Assembly: GCA_017307865.1 (NCBI GenBank)
Contig: JAFKGE010000034.1
Coordinates: 1-64,000, forward strand
Length of the DNA: 64,000 bases
Source: Burkholderiales bacterium
GTDB taxonomy: Bacteria; Pseudomonadota; Gammaproteobacteria; Burkholderiales; Burkholderiaceae_C
Direction of reading: 5' to 3'
Numbering within the stretch: position 1 is the stretch's first letter; each line of letters begins with the position of its first letter. Position numbers and translations under genes: made by a program. This document shows positions 59,384-64,000 of the stretch, piece after piece. The notes below the pieces were generated by a model. The model was not told where the DNA came from, did not search any database, and worked only from the letters and a program-made list of their open reading frames with translations.

Positions 59384-60604
59384 ATGGCAAAGATCAAGCT
59401 CACAAAGTCCGCAGTTGATGCGGCGCAATCCCAGGCGCAGGCCGTCGAACTCAGGGATACCCTGGTGCCGGGCTTCTTGTGCAAGATTACACCAGCGGGC
59501 CGCAAGGTGTTCATGCTCCAGTACCGGACGAACGCCGGGGAGCGCCGCAAGCCTGCCTTGGGCCTATACGGGGAATTGACCGTCGAACAGGCCCGCTCGC
59601 TGGCGCAGGAATGGCTGGCCCAGGTGCGCCGGGGCGGCGACCCGGCCGCAGACAAGGCAGCGGCCCGATCGGCCCCTACGGTCGCGGAGTTGTGCAAGAA
59701 GTTCATGGGGGATCACTCCAGGCAGCGCAACAAGCCCAGCACGCAGGTCGGCTACCAGAAGTGCATCGACAACAACATCATCCCGATGCTGGGCCGCATG
59801 AAGGTGCAGGACGTGAAGCGCCCGGACGTGGCGACGATGATGAAGAAGATGGCCCACAAGCCGGCCGATGCGAACCGCACGTTCAGCGTGATGCGCAAGA
59901 TGTTCAACCTAGCCGAAGTGTGGGGCTACCGGCCCGACGGCACCAACCCGTGCCGCCATGTCCCGATGTACCCCAACGGCAAGGCCACCCACCTCATTAG
60001 CGACGAGGAAATGGGCAAGCTGTTCCGGTATCTCGACTATCTGGAAACCGATGGGCTGGGCCTGGATCATGCGGTTCTGCCGCTGGCCATCCGGCTGCAA
60101 TTTGAGTTCGCAGGCCGCCGCTCCGAGATTGTTACGCTCCAATGGGATTGGGTCGATCTGGAGAACAGGCGTGTGGTCTGGCCCGACAGCAAGACCGGCG
60201 GTATGTCCAAGCCATTGAGCGAGGAAGCCTATCGGCTGCTGTCCACCGCGCCCCGCCAAGACGGATACCCGTATGTGTTCCCGTCACCGAACCATCCGGG
60301 GCAGCACATGACCACGGGCGAGTATTACGGCGGCTGGACGCGCATCCTCAAGCGCGCCGACGTGTCCCATGTGGGCACGCACGGCATCCGCCACCGCTCC
60401 GCGACCGACATTGCCAACTCGGGCATCCCCGTCAAGGTCGGCATGGCGCTGACGGCGCACAAGACCGTGGCGATGTTCATGCGCTACGTCCACACCGAGG
60501 ACAAGCCGGTGCGCGAGGCGGCCGAGCTGGTGGCGAACCGGCGGCAGGCGATCACGGGAGTCCGACGCAATGCTTTAGCACAAGCCACCGCGTCAACCGC
60601 ATGA
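59384..60604 (+). CDS. tyrosine recombinase / integrase (second of two)
   Basis: 406 aa from ATG 59384 (AAGGAG upstream). DUF4102-like N-terminus (KIKLTKSAVDAAQ...FLCKITPAGRKVFMLQYR), catalytic FEFAGRRSEIVTLQWDW, THGIRHRSATDIANSG, LTAHKTVAMFMRYVHT. More divergent from the first than duplication would give; either belongs to a second element. Overlaps the next small gene by 4 nt. Confidence 0.9.
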   Translation: MAKIKLTKSAVDAAQSQAQAVELRDTLVPGFLCKITPAGRKVFMLQYRTNAGERRKPALGLYGELTVEQARSLAQEWLAQVRRGGDPAADKAAARSAPTVAELCKKFMGDHSRQRNKPSTQVGYQKCIDNNIIPMLGRMKVQDVKRPDVATMMKKMAHKPADANRTFSVMRKMFNLAEVWGYRPDGTNPCRHVPMYPNGKATHLISDEEMGKLFRYLDYLETDGLGLDHAVLPLAIRLQFEFAGRRSEIVTLQWDWVDLENRRVVWPDSKTGGMSKPLSEEAYRLLSTAPRQDGYPYVFPSPNHPGQHMTTGEYYGGWTRILKRADVSHVGTHGIRHRSATDIANSGIPVKVGMALTAHKTVAMFMRYVHTEDKPVREAAELVANRRQAITGVRRNALAQATASTA

Positions 60605-60804
60605 GCTATACCGGCCAGGAGCGCCACAAATCCCAGGCAGTGTCTGGGAAATCCGTCTCCTGCGAATTGACCAACAACTCAATGACGCTTTCCTATGCGC
60701 CGCCGACGCGGGAGCAGTTGCTGGAGGCACTTGCCATGCTGGAGCGAGTGCGTCCGGAGGACTGTAACGCTGCCGCACAAGAGGTTGTGGGGGCGGTCAC
60801 ATGA
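60601..60804 (+). CDS. small hypothetical protein
   Basis: 67 aa, ATGA overlap with the integrase stop. Helical C-terminal half (REQLLEALAMLERVRPEDCNAAAQEVV). No family recognised. The overlap supports that it is translated. Confidence 0.5.
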   Translation: MSYTGQERHKSQAVSGKSVSCELTNNSMTLSYAPPTREQLLEALAMLERVRPEDCNAAAQEVVGAVT

Positions 60805-60811
60805 GAGATCC

Positions 60812-60839
60812 TTGCGCTATATATCTGAACGTATATAAT
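60812..60839 (+). promoter_or_regulatory. toxin-antitoxin promoter with TATATA repeats
   Basis: TTGCGC, 16 bp, TATAAT. Two TATATA words flank TCTGAACG and may be the operator. The -10 ends only 2 bp before the toxin ATG (60842), so the start of transcription would lie at or beyond the start codon unless another -10 is used. Confidence 0.5.
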
Positions 60840-60841
60840 CT

Positions 60842-61204
60842 ATGACTGAGAAACGCAAGCTCTTGTACTGGGAAGGTTCCTCGAAGAAGGATTTCAAGGA
60901 GTTTCCCATTCCTGTCCAGAAGGACATGGGCGTCGCGCTGTTCGTCGTGCAGTTGGGTCAGACGCCTGATTCGGCCAAACCCTGGAAGGGGTTAGGTTCG
61001 GGCGTTTACGAGCTGGTGGAAGACCATCGTGGCGACACCTTTCGGGCGGTCTACACCGTTCGCATTGGCGATGCGGTGCATGTACTGCATGCGTTTCAGA
61101 AGAAGTCCAAGTCCGGCATTGCCACACCGCAGCCGGACGTGGAGTTGATTGAGAAGCGGTGGAAGGCTGTGCTTGCGCGTTACGGCGCGAGCGGGAGATC
61201 GTGA
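60842..61204 (+). CDS. Gp49/HigB-like toxin (RelE superfamily)
   Basis: 120 aa. WEGSSKKDFKEFPIPVQKDMGVALFVVQLGQTPDSAKPWKGLGSGVYELVEDHRGDTFRAVYTVRIGDAVHVLHAFQKKS is the phage Gp49-like pattern. Toxin-first order, as in higBA systems. Likely an mRNA-cleaving toxin held by the next gene. Stop overlaps the antitoxin start by 1 nt. Confidence 0.88.
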   Translation: MTEKRKLLYWEGSSKKDFKEFPIPVQKDMGVALFVVQLGQTPDSAKPWKGLGSGVYELVEDHRGDTFRAVYTVRIGDAVHVLHAFQKKSKSGIATPQPDVELIEKRWKAVLARYGASGRS

Positions 61205-61524
61205 TGACGCGCAAAGACCATTCTCAAGGCACCGACAACGTGCTGGCCGACCTCGGTTTGGACGACGCGGAAGAACTGTCGGCAAAGGCCGTCTTGGCAG
61301 TCAAGCTCAATGAGCTGATTGACAAGCGCAGCCTCAGTCAAACCGAAGTTGCGCACATCACCGGCATGACGCAGCCCAAGGTGTCCCAGGTGCGGCGCTA
61401 CAAGCTGCAAAACATTTCGCTTGAACGGCTGATGCAGGCACTGGTGTCGCTCGACCAGCAAGTGCAGATCGTTGTCCGGCCGGCGCGGCGTGCGCATGCC
61501 GCTGGCATCACGGTGGCCGCATGA
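61204..61524 (+). CDS. XRE-type antitoxin (HigA-like)
   Basis: 106 aa from ATG 61204. HTH in KLNELIDKRSLSQTEVAHITGMTQPKVSQVRRYKLQNISLERLMQALVSL (HTH_37-like). Neutralises the toxin and represses the operon. Confidence 0.88.
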   Translation: MTRKDHSQGTDNVLADLGLDDAEELSAKAVLAVKLNELIDKRSLSQTEVAHITGMTQPKVSQVRRYKLQNISLERLMQALVSLDQQVQIVVRPARRAHAAGITVAA

Positions 61525-61561
61525 TCTCTGCAGCAGTCATGAGGGTATGGATGATGGTCGC

Positions 61562-64000
61562 ATGTTGACGGGCGGCCAGCAGCCTTGGTGGAACCAATTG
61601 AGCGATGCCGTGCGAGGCGTCGCTGTGGAGGGGCTTGTCTTCGTCAAAACTTACCGGCGTGACGGTCGCCCGCCGGAAGAGGTTGTTCTGATGGAGAAGG
61701 CGCGCGAGTACGGCGCGCAGGCGGTGTTCTTCGAGGCGGGCCGCAATGGCAAACGCTCGGTGCCGCAGGCCTTCGTGTTTGTCGCAGACGGTCCTGAGCG
61801 AGATCATGAGTTTGCGGAGATTCACAAGAAGCTCTGGAGTTGGGGTGGCGTACCCCTGATCTACCGAAAGCTGCCTGGTCAACTGCAACTCTTCAGGTGC
61901 GCTCACGGCCCTGACTTCGTGTCTTCATCCGGAGAGCTGGTCTGCAATCCAGTCCGCACTTTGGCATTGGCGTCCACGGTTGCCAGCGACCCATGGTGGA
62001 GTGCGGAGCAATTGCGCAACGGCACGCTATGGGATGACACGGCGGCCTGCAAGGTATTGCTGTCATCCAACAAGTCCGCGCACAAGGGTCTCATCACGGC
62101 GGTCAAGGAGATCAGCGACGACTTAAATACCGAAGGCATCCTGCCAAGACATTTGCGCCGCAAGCTGCTGATCCTGTCCTTGCTGATCGCATACTTGGAG
62201 CAGCGCGAGGTCTTCAAGGATGGTTATCTGGCGCGCTTCCTGCCAGGTGCAGAAAAGTTTTTCCAGGTGCTGGCCAATGGTCCAGCACTCGTGGCGCTGC
62301 TTGAGGATCTGGAGAGGCGCTTCAACGGCCACGTATTCTCCTTCAGTGACGCTGACCGCGAGCGCTTGAGAGGCAGCCAGCAACTGATCCGCTTTTCCCG
62401 GCTTATCGAAGGGCGCGAGGAGGTTGGCGGTCAGTTGACGTTGTGGCAGCTCTATTCGTTCAAGGACCTTCCCGTTGAACTGATCAGTCACATCTATCAG
62501 CTGTTCGTCAAGGATGCCGATAGTTCTGTCTATACGCCACCATTCCTGGTGCGCCTGATGTTGGAGGAGTCGCTGAACTGGGAGCGGCTTGACCGGCTGC
62601 AAGAGCGCGGGGAGATCATCCTGGACCCATCGTGTGGTTCGGGTGTGTTCCTGGTCGAAGCCTACAAGCGGTTGGTGCTTCACTGGCGCAGCCGCAACCA
62701 ATGGCAGAAGCCTGATGTCGCTGTCCTCAAGGGATTGCTTCAGTACGTGCACGGAATCGATCGCGAAGAGGGTGCGATCGAACTGGCCGCCTTCAGCTTG
62801 TGCCTGGCTCTTTGTGATGCGCTGGAACCGGAGACCATCCGAGCCACCATCAAGTTGTTCCCACCACTGGCTGGTGAGACGTTGCACTGGTCTTGTTTCT
62901 TCGAGGCGAAGGAACAAGGCGTCATCACGGCACCGATAGGGGTCGTTGTAGGCAATCCGCCGTTTGCGTCGAAACTGACGACGCCTGGCGCTGTGCGAAG
63001 CTACGAGCGATACAACGCCACGCATGGCACCCTCCCCGACAAGCAGCTTGCCTACCTGTTCCTGCACGAAGCGATGGAGATGGTTGCCGAGGGCGGTGTG
63101 CTGAGCATGCTGCAGCAATACAACTTCCTCTACAACCAACAGTCGATTGCCCTGCGTCGGAGCTTCATCGGCAAATGGGATGTGCGTGAGATTCTGGACT
63201 TCATTTCAGTGCGTGGGCTGTTCCAGAGGGGCAAGGCCGACACGAAGGTCGTTGTCATCGTCGCCGAAGCCAGGACGGCGCCGGAAGACAGGCAGATCCT
63301 GCACGCAACGTTCCGACGCAGCGGACGCTCGGATGCCGAGCAGGGATTCGACATCGACTATTACGACCTGCATTGGCTGCCGAGAGAACTCGCGCTGGAA
63401 AACGATGCAGTGTGGAGAGCCGACCTGTTTGGTGGCGGCCGCACGCTGGGCTTTGTCGATCGCCTGAAGAACTATCGGACGCTGGGCGAATACGCGAAGA
63501 AGAAGAATTGGAACCACGGCGAAGGATTCATCGAAGGACTGAGTGGCAAGCGTGAGCCTGCGAAGCATATTTCTGGGAAGAAATACGTTCCATCGGACGC
63601 CTTGACTGTGGATGGGTTGGACCGCCAGCGTATTACGACTGCCAAAGGCACTCTCTTCAAGACCGCCTATACGAGTGGTCGCTACACACCGCCCATGCTT
63701 CTTGTTCGCGAGCAGATGGACCTCCCACATTGCTTGTGGACGGATTCGTACCTTACCTATGGTCAGCAGATCGTAGGGTTCTGTGCGGAGCAGAAGGACA
63801 TTGCAGCCCTGCGCAAGCTCGACAAATGGATGTCGACATCGCGGCGTGCATTGCAAGCCCACCTTGCATTGGTGAGTCCGCGCTTGTTTGTGCAGAAGGC
63901 TACCGCGCTGCAGGCGGACGATGTGTTCTCCATCCTGTATCCTGCAGAAGGCACCCTCGACCTGAGTCCCAACGAATCGATTCTGGTGGACGACATCGTG
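61562..64000 (+). CDS. N6-adenine DNA methyltransferase / type IIG-like restriction enzyme, 3' end beyond the window
   Basis: At least 813 codons open to the window edge, from ATG 61562. Motifs: YTPPFLVRLMLEESL before motif I, LDPSCGSGVFLVEAYKRL (SAM-binding motif I), VVVGNPPFASKL (catalytic motif IV, NPPF), and a long target-recognition part after about residue 600. The N-terminal 300 residues are not typical methyltransferase and may carry a nuclease or regulatory domain. Belongs to the second island with the integrases and toxin-antitoxin genes. Stop codon and any partner gene are out of view. Confidence 0.85.
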   Translation, partial: MLTGGQQPWWNQLSDAVRGVAVEGLVFVKTYRRDGRPPEEVVLMEKAREYGAQAVFFEAGRNGKRSVPQAFVFVADGPERDHEFAEIHKKLWSWGGVPLIYRKLPGQLQLFRCAHGPDFVSSSGELVCNPVRTLALASTVASDPWWSAEQLRNGTLWDDTAACKVLLSSNKSAHKGLITAVKEISDDLNTEGILPRHLRRKLLILSLLIAYLEQREVFKDGYLARFLPGAEKFFQVLANGPALVALLEDLERRFNGHVFSFSDADRERLRGSQQLIRFSRLIEGREEVGGQLTLWQLYSFKDLPVELISHIYQLFVKDADSSVYTPPFLVRLMLEESLNWERLDRLQERGEIILDPSCGSGVFLVEAYKRLVLHWRSRNQWQKPDVAVLKGLLQYVHGIDREEGAIELAAFSLCLALCDALEPETIRATIKLFPPLAGETLHWSCFFEAKEQGVITAPIGVVVGNPPFASKLTTPGAVRSYERYNATHGTLPDKQLAYLFLHEAMEMVAEGGVLSMLQQYNFLYNQQSIALRRSFIGKWDVREILDFISVRGLFQRGKADTKVVVIVAEARTAPEDRQILHATFRRSGRSDAEQGFDIDYYDLHWLPRELALENDAVWRADLFGGGRTLGFVDRLKNYRTLGEYAKKKNWNHGEGFIEGLSGKREPAKHISGKKYVPSDALTVDGLDRQRITTAKGTLFKTAYTSGRYTPPMLLVREQMDLPHCLWTDSYLTYGQQIVGFCAEQKDIAALRKLDKWMSTSRRALQAHLALVSPRLFVQKATALQADDVFSILYPAEGTLDLSPNESILVDDIV

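Overview
The window is high-GC (roughly 65-70%) DNA with betaproteobacterial housekeeping genes (glyA-nrdR, trxC, a Bug-family solute receptor, ETF-quinone oxidoreductase, a TrpXYZ-like ABC transporter, a DUF748/AsmA-like giant protein). A short dispersed repeat of a kind I associate with Comamonadaceae occurs six times. An Acidovorax/Alicycliphilus/Ottowia-like member of the Burkholderiales is the best guess. No tRNA or rRNA gene was recognised.

Layout. (1) Positions 1-15,800 are a mobile defence-type island. It has a truncated radC, an AAA+ ATPase/subtilisin-protease pair, and an operon of a sigma-70-like factor, an unknown 213-aa protein and an ImmA/IrrE-peptidase::UvrD-helicase fusion. 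A bacterial ubiquitin-like conjugation operon (Ubl, E2-like, JAB, E1-like, plus a small membrane protein) follows. The island ends with an IS1380-type element nested in an IS3 remnant and a P4-type integrase. The sigma operon, the Ubl operon and the E1 gene each carry the same bipartite promoter-like motif at constant internal spacing, so they probably form one regulated system. (2) 16,000-20,100 hold a MarR-EmrA-EmrB efflux operon, DUF488 and DUF2945 genes. (3) 20,200-24,880 is a compact type II-C CRISPR locus (cas9-cas1-cas2) with a recognisable tracrRNA, but only one repeat-like unit and no array. (4) 25,100-57,820 is chromosomal core: a thyA / E1-alpha / E1-beta / folA / acyl-CoA synthetase run, a ParDE-like pair, lipid and electron-transfer enzymes, a TrpXYZ-like transporter, two convergent GT39-like glycosyltransferases, trxC, an orphan ATP-synthase c-subunit paralogue, glyA behind a ZTP (pfl) riboswitch, a lytic transglycosylase, an AsmA-like protein and a DUF349 protein. 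(5) From 57,900 a second island starts with two consecutive tyrosine recombinases, a Gp49-like toxin/antitoxin pair and a large N6-adenine methyltransferase running off the end.

How the parts may work together. In island 1 the sigma factor, the 213-aa protein (possible antagonist) and the metallopeptidase-helicase fusion look like a sense-and-release switch. The shared promoter motif suggests that its output is the ubiquitin-like conjugation operon. This is inference from operon structure and motif sharing; no function has been tested. In the CRISPR region, a perfect 22-nt complementarity between the tracrRNA anti-repeat and one repeat unit next to cas2 indicates a locus that lost its array, or one that uses a single built-in guide.
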